Of a DNA stretch of 64,000 nt, positions 11,881-24,480 are shown in pieces. The notes beneath the pieces are model-generated. The model was given only the letters and a program-made list of their open reading frames with translations. It was not told where the DNA came from and searched no databases. Numbering within the stretch: the stretch's first letter is position 1; every line of letters begins with the position of its first letter. The DNA comes from Diphasiastrum complanatum (taxonomy: Eukaryota; Streptophyta; Lycopodiopsida; Lycopodiales; Lycopodiaceae): contig CM055095.1 in assembly GCA_029204225.1 (NCBI GenBank), positions 72,775,990 through 72,839,989 of the forward strand, given 5' to 3'. The position numbers and the translations under genes were made by a program.

Positions 11881-11908
<28 letters not shown>
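11881..11908. repeat. (TG)n microsatellite
   Basis: Uninterrupted TG dinucleotide run of about 14 units. Confidence 0.95.
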
Positions 11909-11909
<1 letters not shown>

Positions 11910-12111
11910 TTAGAATCCTAGGTTACATCTTATGGTTAATATCTTAGGTTACGTTAGGGCTTGGTCTATGGCTTAAAGCTACGTTTGTACACTTGGGATG
12001 TAAGTTTAGATATTGGTTTATGATTAGTTTAACTTAGGTTTTTTCGTTAAGTTCCGTTTAGGTTTTATGGTGAGCTTAGCTTAAACATGTTAGGGTACTT
12101 AAGGTTATGTC
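11909..12111. repeat. Degenerate TTAGGTT-rich repeat, left flank of C
   Basis: Variants of TTAGGTT, ATGGTTA and GTTTATGG recur. The last part resembles DNA on the other side of element C (for example CTTAAGGTTA at about 12098 and near 18653), suggesting a degenerate tandem array that C entered. The target duplication ATGTC is at 12107-12111. Confidence 0.5.
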
Positions 12112-12766
12112 TGTGAAAAATACAGATCCTAAGTGGATCTAAACTCCAAGATCATTGGCTTGAATGCTTGCACTCCAAACTACATAAGCTAGGAATTGGC
12201 AACACATTCTATGCTACCTAGAATGCAAAGAACTTGATCAAAAAGCATTTATCACAAATGGAAACTTCCATAAACATCAAGTGCGGCCCAAAATAGCATT
12301 ATACAGTCCATAATACATCAGCCTATCACTTTTGGAAAGCACCTAAGATCATACACAATAGCTTGAAGACAATACACACAACAATGCTCTCAATGGAGGA
12401 AGAAACAATGACAATGATCTATTGATCTCAATGAAGCATACAAAAGGTTTCTCCAACCTGTTCTCCACGACTTCCCTACTATTTATGGATGAGGAAGATG
12501 ACTCTCTCTCCTCTCTCTAGAAGGTACTTGACCCTAGATATTCCCTATATAGGAAAAATAGCTAAAAATGGCTTATATGACCAAAATACATCAAAATGGT
12601 CTCATTTTGAAGGGTATGAAGTTTGACACTTCATCATACTGAAAAAATACAGTAAATAAAAACATTGTGGCCTGGTTCACACGTGTGAAACTCCAGAACC
12701 AAAACTATTTACAATTTTAGCCAATTTAGGCCTCAAACTAGCTAGGAAATGTTGACAATTTTCACA
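12112..12766 (-). repeat. 3' LTR of element C
   Basis: 655 bp, 8 bp perfect terminal inverted repeats TGTGAAAA/TTTTCACA. The Gag-Pol stop codon (12762-12764) lies inside this LTR. It contains the palindrome TTCACACGTGTGAA at 12676-12689 and a TATATA box at 12546-12551. Confidence 0.96.
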
Positions 12767-15700
12767 CTCCCTCTTCAACATTGGATGCTAGTTTCAACAT
12801 AGTCTTTGAGCACATTCCAAGATTAGATCTATGCATTAAATATAGGTCCTTTCCCAATGGTTTGGTGAAGATATCAGCCACACACTCCTTTGAAGAGACA
12901 TGTTGAAGCTCCACCTCTTTGGCAATGACTTGATCTCTCACAAAATGGTGAGCAATCTCAATGTGCTTGCTCCTTGCATGAAAAACAGGATTGCTTGCCA
13001 AGCTTTGGGCTGAAAGGTTATCACAAAGTATGATTGGAGTCTTCTCTGGTTCCAGCAAGTGAAGATCCAATAACATCCTCTTGATCCAAAGAATCTCCTT
13101 GGTGCATGTTGTTAATGCCTTGTACTCGGCTTCGGTGGAAGATAGAGAGACAGTTGGTTGCTTCTTTGATAGCCATGAGACCACTCCATCTCCAAGATAG
13201 ATTGCAAAGGCACTTGTTGACTTCCTATCCATTTGATCACCTGCAAAATCTGAATCTGAAAATCCACAAAGGTTAGGTGTAGTACCTCCATACAAGATGC
13301 CAAAATCTCTAGATCCCGAGATGTATCTAAGTACTCTCTTTCCTAGCTTCCAATGAGCCTCACTAGGATCTTGCATAAATTGACTTAGTTTACCAACCAC
13401 AAAGCTTAGATCAGGTCTTGTGATGGTTAACCATATAAGAGATCCTATTAGCTTTCTATAGAGAGTAATGTCCTTGAAGGATCTTTCATTACTTCTTGTA
13501 GTTAGCTTTACATTTGATTCCATAGGAGTAGAAACAACTTTACAATCTTCCATATGAAACCTTTTTAGAATAGAGTTAACATACTTTTCTTGACATATGA
13601 ATGTAGATTTAGAAGTTCTAATAATCTCTATTCCTAAGATATAATGAAGTTTACCAAGATCTTGAATTTCAAACTCTCTTTTGAGTGCCATCTTGATTTC
13701 ATCTATATCTAGATTGTTACCACCACTTAAGATAATGTCATCAACATAGATCAAAAGTAAAGTGATATCATTTTCATTCAATCTAAAGTAGAGAGAATGA
13801 TCATACTCACTCATAACAAAGTTTTGAGAAAGTAAGAAGGAATTGAGCTTAGCATACCAACTCCTTGGTGCTTGCTTTAGCCCATACAAACTCTTTTGGA
13901 GATAGCACACATGATTAGGCTCATCATGTGAAACATAGCCCTCGGGTTGCTCCATGTAAATATCTTCTTCAAGATCACCATTCAAGAAGGCATTAGTAAC
14001 ATCCATTTGCCACATATCCCAATCATAAAGAGTTGCAAGAGAGATTAGGATTCGAATAGTTACCATCTTTGCCACGGGTGCAAAGGTCTCATCATAGTCA
14101 ATACCATATTCTTGAGCATACCCCTTTGCCACCAACCTTGCCTTGTACTTGTTGATTGATCCATCTTGATTTGTCTTGATCTTGAAGATCCACTTACAAC
14201 CAATTGCCTTCTTGTCCTTTGGAAGCTTTACCAACCTCCATGTGTTGCTTTTGATGAGTGCTTGATGCTCATGATCCATGGCTTGGATCCATTCTTTCTT
14301 TTGAATTGCTTCACCTACACAAGTTGGTTCATCAAAAGAGGTAAGAAAAGCAAAGTTAGAGTTGTCCACCACTTGCTTTCCTTTTTCATCATAGGTTAGC
14401 CTTGATGGCTTAGCCCTTTGCCTTTGAGTCTTCCTTGAAGTTTGCTTTGGAGTGGCATCTCCATCTTCATCCAAGACATCTTGCACATCATGATGATTAG
14501 TAGGCACATCAACATCAACATCAACAACATTGGAAACATTCTCTTCATGAAAGATGACATCCCTACTTATGACAACTTTCTTTGTAGAAGGAATGTACAC
14601 TTTGTAAGCCTTGCTTACTTCACTATAGCCAACAAACACACCCTTCTTTGATGAAGGATCTTCTTTAGTTCTATCATCAAGTGTGATATTGACAAAACAT
14701 GTACATCCAAAGATCCTACAATGCTTGACACTCGGCCTTCTACCATAAAGAACCTCATGAGGAGTTTTACCATCCAAGGAAGCACTTGTCCATCTATTAC
14801 ATAGATAGTTAGCACATGCTAAAGCTTCCCCCCAAAAAGACTTAGCAAGATTAGCATGTAGTCTCATTGCCTTGGCACATTCACAAAGGGTTCTATTCTT
14901 CCTCTCGGCCACTCCATTCTGTTGTGGAGTCCTAGGACTAGACATCTCCCTCTTAATCCCATGTGCTATACAAAAGTCTTTGAACCTATTTGAGGTGTAT
15001 TCCTCTCCATTATCAGATCTTAAGCATTTGATCTTTGTATTGAATTGGTTTTCCATTTCATTCTTGAACTTGACAAATGCAGCAAACACTTCATCCTTAC
15101 TTTTAAGAAGATAGATCCAAGTATACCTACTAAAGTCATCAATGAAAGTTGCATACATCTTTGCCCCACCATTGCTAGTTGTACTAGAAGAATGAATATC
15201 AGAATGCACAAGTTGAAAAGCTTCTTTAGATCTAGAAGTAGATCTAGAATAAGCAAGTCTATGAGATTTGGACAAGGCACAATGTTCACAAACACTATTG
15301 TTTGCAACAAGACTTTTAGGGAGACCAAGAACAAGCTCTTTCTTTGCCATTACCTCCAAAGATTTGAAGTTGGGATGGCCCAACCTCTTGTGCCAAACTT
15401 CTTGGTTTGTCAATTGCTCCCTAGCCATACATCCTTCATGATTAGAGATCACACATGCATCAAGCTTGAAAAGTTTACCATGCCTCCTACCTTGAGCAAT
15501 CAAGGATCCACATTTACTTATCAAACATGCATCTCCAATGAACTCCACATCAAGTCCTTTGTCAATCATTTGACTTACACTAAGCAAATTCTTAGTGATT
15601 GAAGGAATGTACAAAACATTTTCAAGATTTGCTTTCCTATTTGTTGAAAGGGAAATAGGAATAGTGCCTATGCCTTTGATGTCACATTGACCATCATTTG

Positions 15701-16715
15701 CAGTGTAGATGATGTTACCTTCTCCCTCATAAGACAATAAGGATGTAAAGTATTCCTTATGTCTTGTCATGTGAGATGAGGCTCCACTATCAATCCACCA
15801 AGGATCATTATCATCTATGTTGGCTAACAAACTTGAAGTCATAACAAGTGATTCACATGTGTTATGTTCTTCCTCATCTATTGTAAGATTTCCTTGCCTC
15901 TCTCCTTGCTCTCTTTTCTTCTTATAACATTCATTTGCAAAATGACCTTTTATCCCACAATAAAAGCACTTGAACTTTGACTTATTGTTCTTAGTAGAAG
16001 AGGAAGAGGAAGAGTGATCATCATGATCAAAGTTACCACCTTTGGACCATTTCCCTTTGCCTTTACCTTTGCCCTTGAATTTGCCTTTTGTGAAGAAAGC
16101 CTCTTCACCTCCACCTTGCAAGGATGCACCATCAAGCTTTGATTGCAACCTATGTTCTTCAGCCAATAAGATTTCTTGCAAGTCAACCACACTTGGCAAG
16201 ACTCTTTGAATGGCAAAACTTTGCACAAGGTTAGCATGTTCATTTAGCAAACCATTCAACATAACTTGGACTATTTCACCATCTTTTATGTTCTCATCAA
16301 TGCATGCTAAATCATCACTTAGGGACTTAACTCTCAAGATAAATGCATGAGCACTTTCACCCTCTCTTTGCCTACTAGAAAATATTTGTCTCCTTAGGGT
16401 CAATACCCTAGATGTGGACTTTGATTCAAAGAGCTTCTTTAAGGCATTCCATGCCTCACTTGCACTTTGACACTTTCCAACTTCCTTGAGAAGTTCATTT
16501 GTAACATTCATTTTAATGATATGAAGAGCCCTTTTGGCCTTCTTATCAAACCTTTGTTGCTCTTGAAGTGTGAGAGGTCTCTCTTCAATTTCTGCAACTA
16601 TGTCCATGAGTTCATTCAACTCAAGTAAGGACTCCATCCTCACTTTCCAAGTAGAGTAGTTTGATGAACTCAACCTTTCACTAGACTCTAGCATGATCCC
16701 ACCATTGGAAGCCAT
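12762..16715 (-). CDS. Copia C Gag-Pol polyprotein, intact (1317 aa)
   Basis: A single-ORF Ty1/copia polyprotein that packages element RNA, copies it and integrates the cDNA. In order: Gag UBN2-type domain (about 1-200); G-K-rich basic stretch; CCHC knuckle CFYCGIKGHFANEC near 248-261; aspartic protease WIDSGASSH near 303; pre-integrase VWHKRLGH near 438; integrase with HSD near 505, SDNGEEY near 565 and NGVAERKN near 603; RT with TFAPVAKM near 880 and LLIYVDDI near 990; RNase H with FSDSDFAGD near 1152, SSTEAEYKAL near 1195 and CDNLSAQSL near 1235. The ATG at 16715 starts the conserved Gag N-terminus. SDNGEEY replaces the usual SDNGGEY; the catalytic D remains. The last codons (E-E-G-V) overlap the polypurine tract and the stop is in the LTR. 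No frameshift or nonsense codon. Confidence 0.95.
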   Translation of the reverse strand: MASNGGIMLESSERLSSSNYSTWKVRMESLLELNELMDIVAEIEERPLTLQEQQRFDKKAKRALHIIKMNVTNELLKEVGKCQSASEAWNALKKLFESKSTSRVLTLRRQIFSSRQREGESAHAFILRVKSLSDDLACIDENIKDGEIVQVMLNGLLNEHANLVQSFAIQRVLPSVVDLQEILLAEEHRLQSKLDGASLQGGGEEAFFTKGKFKGKGKGKGKWSKGGNFDHDDHSSSSSSTKNNKSKFKCFYCGIKGHFANECYKKKREQGERQGNLTIDEEEHNTCESLVMTSSLLANIDDNDPWWIDSGASSHMTRHKEYFTSLLSYEGEGNIIYTANDGQCDIKGIGTIPISLSTNRKANLENVLYIPSITKNLLSVSQMIDKGLDVEFIGDACLISKCGSLIAQGRRHGKLFKLDACVISNHEGCMAREQLTNQEVWHKRLGHPNFKSLEVMAKKELVLGLPKSLVANNSVCEHCALSKSHRLAYSRSTSRSKEAFQLVHSDIHSSSTTSNGGAKMYATFIDDFSRYTWIYLLKSKDEVFAAFVKFKNEMENQFNTKIKCLRSDNGEEYTSNRFKDFCIAHGIKREMSSPRTPQQNGVAERKNRTLCECAKAMRLHANLAKSFWGEALACANYLCNRWTSASLDGKTPHEVLYGRRPSVKHCRIFGCTCFVNITLDDRTKEDPSSKKGVFVGYSEVSKAYKVYIPSTKKVVISRDVIFHEENVSNVVDVDVDVPTNHHDVQDVLDEDGDATPKQTSRKTQRQRAKPSRLTYDEKGKQVVDNSNFAFLTSFDEPTCVGEAIQKKEWIQAMDHEHQALIKSNTWRLVKLPKDKKAIGCKWIFKIKTNQDGSINKYKARLVAKGYAQEYGIDYDETFAPVAKMVTIRILISLATLYDWDMWQMDVTNAFLNGDLEEDIYMEQPEGYVSHDEPNHVCYLQKSLYGLKQAPRSWYAKLNSFLLSQNFVMSEYDHSLYFRLNENDITLLLIYVDDIILSGGNNLDIDEIKMALKREFEIQDLGKLHYILGIEIIRTSKSTFICQEKYVNSILKRFHMEDCKVVSTPMESNVKLTTRSNERSFKDITLYRKLIGSLIWLTITRPDLSFVVGKLSQFMQDPSEAHWKLGKRVLRYISGSRDFGILYGGTTPNLCGFSDSDFAGDQMDRKSTSAFAIYLGDGVVSWLSKKQPTVSLSSTEAEYKALTTCTKEILWIKRMLLDLHLLEPEKTPIILCDNLSAQSLASNPVFHARSKHIEIAHHFVRDQVIAKEVELQHVSSKECVADIFTKPLGKDLYLMHRSNLGMCSKTMLKLASNVEEGV
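12767..12776 (-). promoter_or_regulatory. Polypurine tract of element C
   Basis: GAAGAGGGAG on the minus strand, directly before the 3' LTR, primes plus-strand DNA synthesis. It also encodes the last residues of Gag-Pol. Confidence 0.85.
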
Positions 16716-17875
16716 GATTCTAATGTTTCTTCAACTTTTAGGTTCTGTCCTAAAGCACTTAGCACTCACTTTTCTCTCAACAAATGATAGATAAAGAGAT
16801 CTATGAAGATTTAGGACCCTAAAACACTTCTATCTTGAACCTAGATGGTTTCCAAGCATAGAAAGGAAGATTGAAACACATGCAACACTTTGCACACACT
16901 AAGAATGGATTACAAAATCAAACCAACCTGAACACACTCTTGCTTAAGCTCTCAAACTTTCCAGCAAGTGACCAAATCAAGTTATGGTGTGAAGAGTTAC
17001 TTGCATTCTTAGAAAATACCCAAAACTAGGATGCCAAGATTACCTAGTAATGAACAAACTTGATCAACATATGATCAACACACTAAGATATTGATTCAAC
17101 CTGTAAAACCACATGTAAACCACACTTCTAAAAGTTTATAAACTCCAGCAAGTGATAAATACAAGATTTAGAGGTGAATGAATGAGCACACTTAGTGAAT
17201 CACAAGACTAGCTTCACTATCTTGTCAAATCTTGGTGTTTAGATGTAGATCTAAGATCACTTCACATGAGAATGTTCCTCAACCTGTTAAGAACCTGAAA
17301 ACACACTTGCATAATGGTTAACACCTTCCAGCAAATGCTCCAATCAAATTACATAAGGAGAGTTACTTACATGCTCAACAAAGTACACCAAAATTTATGC
17401 CAAAATTGATGACAATCTTTACAATATGCTCTTCACAATGGAGCTTACAATATGTTCACCCAAAAAAGGGGATCTTTCATCCAAATGGGAGCTTTGCTCA
17501 GCCTTTAGGAGAATTACAACTCACTCAAAAGAGCATTTGTCATCCACTTAAGGAGAAGTTTCATCCACTTAAGGAGAGTGTTCATCCAAGAATGGAGATT
17601 GTCAACAATAGGATTGAAAAGAACATTGTTAGTATTGAATATGCACAAGCCTCACAATCACAAATGATTAGGTGTTATGATCTGATCCAAAATAGTTTCT
17701 TTTCAGCCTCTGATCTTCAATAGACCTGAAATATGCTTTTGATCCACAAGTTCAACTCACAAAACAAAGGTTAGTAAGATTTGATCAACAAAGCAATGCA
17801 AAATCATGCTAGAACTTGATCAAACATCCAAATATCACCAAAAATGGAATACTTACTGTAAATAGAAGCCAACCA
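16716..17875 (-). other. Leader of element C with internal repeats
   Basis: An untranslated leader of 1.16 kb. Three diverged copies of a unit containing CAACCTG, a gap, then CCAGCAA(G/A)TG and an A-rich stretch start at about 16922, 17096 and 17280. Further upstream in the element's sense lies a 21 bp tandem repeat (17541-17603). An antisense ORF at 17397-17723 is open across these repeats but probably has no function. Confidence 0.6.
17541..17603. repeat. 21 bp tandem repeat, three units, in the C leader
   Basis: Units 17541-17561, 17562-17582 and 17583-17603 begin CATCCACTTAAGGAGAA or a variant; the third is more diverged. Further CATCCA words occur just upstream at about 17479. On the plus strand the unit encodes a seven-residue repeat (H-P-L-K-E-x-x). 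Confidence 0.8.
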
Positions 17876-17887
17876 GCTCTGATACCA
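17876..17887 (-). promoter_or_regulatory. Primer binding site of element C
   Basis: GCTCTGATACCA on the plus strand, adjacent to the 5' LTR; the minus strand is the tRNA-Met complement TGGTATCAGAGC. Confidence 0.95.
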
Positions 17888-18542
17888 TGTGAAAAATACA
17901 GATCCTAAGTGGATCTAAACTCCAAGATCATTGGCTTGAATGCTTGCACTCCAAACTACATAAGCTAGGAATTGGCAACACATTCTATGCTACCTAGAAT
18001 GCAAAGAACTTGATCAAAAAGCATTTATCACAAATGGAAACTTCCATAAACATCAAGTGCGGCCCAAAATAGCATTATACAGTCCATAATACATCAGCCT
18101 ATCACTTTTGGAAAGCACCTAAGATCATACACAATAGCTTGAAGACAATACACACAACAATGCTCTCAATGGAGGAAGAAACAATGACAATGATCTATTG
18201 ATCTCAATGAAGCATACAAAAGGTTTCTCCAACCTGTTCTCCACGACTTCCCTACTATTTATGGATGAGGAAGATGACTCTCTCTCCTCTCTCTAGAAGG
18301 TACTTGACCCTAGATATTCCCTATATAGGAAAAATAGCTAAAAATGGCTTATATGACCAAAATACATCAAAATAGTCTCATTTTGAAGGGTATGAAGTTT
18401 GACACTTCATCATACTGAAAAAATACAGTAAATAAAAACATTGTGGCCTGGTTCACACGTGTGAAACTCCAGAACCAAAACTATTTACAATTTTAGCCAA
18501 TTTAGGCCTCAAACTAGCTAGGAAATGTTGACAATTTTCACA
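17888..18542 (-). repeat. 5' LTR and promoter of element C
   Basis: 655 bp, essentially identical to 12112-12766. On the minus strand a TATATA box lies at 18322-18327, and the palindrome TTCACACGTGTGAA at 18452-18465 lies upstream of it in the U3 part. This suggests the palindrome is an upstream promoter element. Confidence 0.95.
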
Positions 18543-18929
18543 ATGTCTACCATTACGTTTATGATTAGGTTAGTAGGTTTATGGCTTAAGGCTACATTTA
18601 GGTTAGGTTTAGGTTCTATTTATGGGTAGCTTAAATTAAGCATCTTAGGATCCTTAAGGTTAGGTCTACGATTACATCTATGGTTAGCTCTTAAAGCCTT
18701 CTATTGGCAGTGATTTGCCATCGTTGGTATGTGAGCGAGGAATAGCATGGCATACTTGTCGTTTAGCATGTATACTATTAGTGTTGATTGTGCTAACAAA
18801 TCCACGTATCATAGAATATGTCATCGCTGGTATAACAATGATTTATGTGCTATCAAAAATATATATATATATATTTCGCTAGTATGATAGATATTTATAT
18901 GCTATCAAAATTGTAAATTATAAACGTCT
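18543..18929. repeat. Degenerate repeats, right flank of C
   Basis: 18543-18547 is the second ATGTC duplication. To about 18690 the DNA resembles the left flank (TTTAGGTT and TTATGG words). From about 18700 a different unit recurs roughly three times: TCG(T/C)TGGTAT or TCGCTAGTAT followed by GTGCTATCAAAA or ATGCTATCAAAA, with an (AT)n run at about 18860-18881. This may be a subterminal array of a DNA transposon, but no terminal repeats are seen. Confidence 0.4.
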
Positions 18930-19560
18930 ATGATTGTTGTTATAACAACATACCTTAAGAGAAGAATGACCAAAAGCAAAGAGCATTACGCTAGCATTCT
19001 TACCATTTTTATCCAATTTCAACGTTTTGGCATCTCTCTTAATCCTGAAAATTGTCAGATTTGGGTAACCCATGGTATTGTATTAGGACATATTATCTCA
19101 CAAAATGACATTGCCACTGACATTGAAAAGATCCTTATCATTCAAAATCTATCGGAACCGCGTACGATACGTGAAGTTTACTCTTTCCTTGGCCACGCCA
19201 ACTACTATCGATGCTTTATTTTCGATTTTGCTAACAAAGCACGCTTAATCTACAAAGTAGTTGTAGTTCCCAAATGGACGGATGAACAACGCGTCTTCTT
19301 TAATCAACTCAAAGAAGACCTTACCAATGCACCCATCCTCCGGGCCCTTGATTATTCTAAAGAATTCCATGTGCATACCGATGCATCCAAGTATGCCATT
19401 GGAGCAGTGCTCACCCAACCGGGAGAATTCAAAAGGGACTACCCAATCCGTTTTCTTAGTCGACAATTGATACTTGCTGAAGTCAATTATACCACTACCG
19501 AACGTGAAGCCTTGGCAATGGTATATGTGGTTCAGAAGACAACGAAGTCGACCAACGACA
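18930..19560 (+). pseudogene. Gypsy fragment Q: RT C-terminus and RNase H start
   Basis: The frame reads as a Ty3/gypsy polymerase internal piece: the RT thumb and connection (QIWVTHGIVLGHIIS, SFLGHANYYRCF), then RNase H (HVHTDASKYAIGAVL, TTTEREALAMVY). It lacks the RT active site upstream and the integrase downstream. It resembles the corresponding part of H (SHGVVLGHVIS, MGHANYYRIF) and keeps the RNase H that H has lost, so it may be a relative of the Athila/Tat-like family. Confidence 0.8.
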
Positions 19561-22097
<2,537 letters not shown>

Positions 22098-22415
22098 AAG
22101 AATCAGAAAATTAATAGATGATTTTGTAGCCGTTGTGCACACATCACTTTTCATGTCTGATCTTGAACGCAAATTAGTCTGTTATTATTCGTATGTCTGA
22201 TTCACTCTTGTTCATTTAATTTCGTACATTGGTTGAATTCTTGTTGAATGCTACAATAATCTCTAAACGTAGGTCAGCAGTGCCTGCCTACATTTTGGAG
22301 GACTGTAGGAACGATTCAGCTGGCAGTGACCAATGAGCAATTCTGAACTCCATCCGAATCCATTGAATTCGCGATTCTTTCGTGACTACAAATTCTAACG
22401 AATATTTCTTAATAG
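22098..22415 (+). repeat. First LTR of K
   Basis: 318 bp, directly followed by the primer site TTGGTATCAGAGC. It starts where the J coding sequence stops. Confidence 0.65.
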
Positions 22416-22416
22416 T

Positions 22417-22428
22417 TGGTATCAGAGC
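22417..22428 (+). promoter_or_regulatory. Primer binding site of K
   Basis: TGGTATCAGAGC, tRNA-Met type, adjacent to the first LTR. Confidence 0.9.
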
Positions 22429-22529
22429 TCACCTACCTTGTCATAATCTGACATAGCCAAAGCTATTAGATCCAGGAGGCCAAGCATTCAGATGAACAAC
22501 CATCAACAAGAGAACAGACTTCAGAAGCA

Positions 22530-22769
22530 ATGGCTTCAATCAGCAGCATACAGAGCAAGATCTGTACAATTCTTGATTCTTCAGGATCTAACTTTCTAGC
22601 CTGGAAAGCTAAGACATCACTGATACTCAAGGGCGAAGGTTTATTCCCCTGGGTGGATGTCACAGAGGAGATGCCTACAACATCAAGCAAGGAGCTATGC
22701 AAGTGGAGGGAGAAAAATGACAAGGCAGTAGCCTTGCTATCTTCATCCATCGAAGATAGTCTCATCTAG
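22530..22769 (+). pseudogene. K gag N-terminal fragment
   Basis: 79 codons from an ATG, with the copia Gag pattern S-N-F-L-A-W-K-A-K then a W-x-D-V-T segment. It stops at TAG (22767-22769) and decays into non-coding sequence. Too short to form a capsid. Confidence 0.55.
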
Positions 22770-23016
22770 AAGTTACATAGAGTGACTATATACTCTCTGG
22801 ATGATATTTGATAAAAAAAAAACACATGAAGTAGTCTGATACTAGTAAGCAATCAAGACAAAAATACAGAACAAAGGTCCGCCTGAGTGCGAGACAAGTT
22901 TGTGTAAGCAGAATCCACAGTGATCCAACCATTCCACTAGTAAGCGATACATTGCTTGTGAGAGAACCATATTTCTCTCACGCCAACAAACTGCGTGGAT
23001 CATCATGCAGTGCCTG
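22770..23016. other. Non-coding interior of K
   Basis: Contains an A-rich run near 22815 and no polypurine tract of the expected kind before the second LTR. Nothing else seen. Confidence 0.4.
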
Positions 23017-23321
23017 AAGAATCAGAAAATTAATAGATGATTTTGTAGCCGTCACTTTTCATGGCTGATCTTGAATGCAAATTAGTCTGCTGTTATTTGT
23101 ATGTCTAATTCACTCTTGTTCATTTAATTCCACACATTGGTTGAATTCTTGTTGAATGCTACAATAATTTCTAAACGTAGGTTAGTAGTGCCTGACTACA
23201 TTCTAGCACTGTAGGAACAATTCAGCTGGAAGTGACCAACAAGCAATTCTGAACTCCATCCGAATCCATTGATTTTGCGATTCTTTTGTGACTGCAAATT
23301 CTAACGAATATTTCTTAATAG
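23017..23321 (+). repeat. Second LTR of K
   Basis: 305 bp, homologous to 22098-22415. It may start at TG 23015. It ends in TTCTTAATAG like the first copy. Confidence 0.65.
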
Positions 23322-24434
23322 CCAAACCTTGGACAACTACTAGGTGGAGTTCGACAAATACCAGACAAGCGCAACTCACAAGCTCGCCCAGGCCAAACAA
23401 GCCCTCAAGGCTTGCTAGCAGTATATGGAGAAGAAGACCCAACCAACCCCAGTGGTGATTCCAATGCCACCTGTTTTTGATGATGCACAGACAAGCACTA
23501 GCCAGGACCAAGGCCAACATGCAGCATGGGTGATAAGTCAGGATCAGGGGTCAGAAGGCCAAGACCAAGGAGCAATTGATATGGGTGCCGAGATGTGGGA
23601 CCAAGGCAAATAAGCCGGTTCCAGGCATAGCCACAAGGAAGGACAAGCCTCCTCATCAAGAGGCTCGCACACCATATCTGCCAGCCAGGCCCTTCCAACG
23701 CCCACAGTCCGTGGAGGAGAAAATCAATGAATTTCTAGCCAAGTATCCCCACGAGTAATCAAGAGGCGGCTGGCAGATCTCCTTTTCGGTGCAAACAATA
23801 AAAGACAACGAGCTTTGAAGCACTACTCGGCCCTCCAACCACAACTAGAGTGGTGCCAGCAACTCTTTGAACGGGACCCTGCGGCCATCAGAGCCTATGT
23901 GACAAGTCCTCAACAGTTACGGGTGAACGTGCACTTCCTGTAGAATGCGGCACCCCTCTGGACAAAATCACCATCCAAAACTTCAATTGGCCAAGGATTC
24001 ATTCAGAGCATGGTTGGATTACGGATGTAGACGCCCGAAGGGCTCTCACCCTATTTGCAAATAAGTATTTCAACTGCCCTGACCCAACAGTCTGCGCGGC
24101 AGCCACTTATGCCCGGGGCTTACAGCATTTAATGGGGATTGAAATCAAGTAAGACAATTTTCTCCCCCCCATATTCTTTGATCCTAATAAGACGTTAGCC
24201 TCAGAAAAAGTAGAAGATCAGCTGCTAGTCGCTCGAGTCTATTACCGAGCTGCATTCCTTGGCGATCCCTAGATGCGCAGATTCCAAGCGTGGGTCGACC
24301 AAAACTGGCTAACAAGAGTCCACAAGTCCCTTCACACGCCCAAGGACTTGAAGAAAATGTACAGAATCGACTTCATGGAAGATGTCACGGGCTACCTGAT
24401 CCACCAGAGGCGGGCTAAGAAGACTCTACACTAG
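23322..24434 (+). pseudogene. ORFx remnant of gypsy element L
   Basis: Homologous to the second half of M's ORFx (41580-42692). The start reads like M's coiled-coil end (Q-T-L then KY-x-TSA-x-H-x-LAQ), then comes a Q/D-rich stretch (ASTSQD-like), then the conserved C-terminal domain (LDKI...NF-N-W-P near 23960 and a final QRRAKKTL near 24420). Stops and frame breaks occur throughout. It is directly followed by the 3' LTR of L, as in M. Function of the family unknown. Confidence 0.75.
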
Positions 24435-24480
24435 ACCAGCATAGTGCCGAGGGACCGGCACTACTTCAGGCTGTGGGTCC

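Larger units (their letters stand above)
12112..18542 (-). mobile_element. Copia element C (6431 bp), structurally intact
   Basis: Bounded by two 655 bp LTRs (TGTGAAAA...TTTTCACA) and the 5 bp duplication ATGTC (12107-12111 and 18543-18547). On the minus strand the order is LTR, tRNA-Met primer site, 1.16 kb leader, one open Gag-Pol of 1317 codons, polypurine tract and LTR. By eye the LTRs differ at a single position (G near 12597, A near 18373), so insertion was recent. With D, it is the best candidate in the window for an autonomous copy. Confidence 0.96.
22098..23321 (+). mobile_element. Small gag-only copia element K
   Basis: Two copies of a sequence of about 305-318 bp (22098-22415 and about 23017-23321) flank a tRNA-Met primer site and a short gag frame. 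The copies differ by an indel of about 10 bp near 22133 and scattered substitutions. No pol is present. The usual TG...CA ends are not clear, and the left flank (J) and right flank (L) are different elements, so no target duplication can be shown. It is either an internally deleted element or the 5' part of a J-like element rearranged with its 3' LTR. Confidence 0.6.

Noticed and set aside
17397-17723. 108-codon plus-strand ORF with a seven-residue repeat
   Set aside because: It is antisense within C's leader and its periodicity is that of the 21 bp DNA repeat; no evidence for translation.
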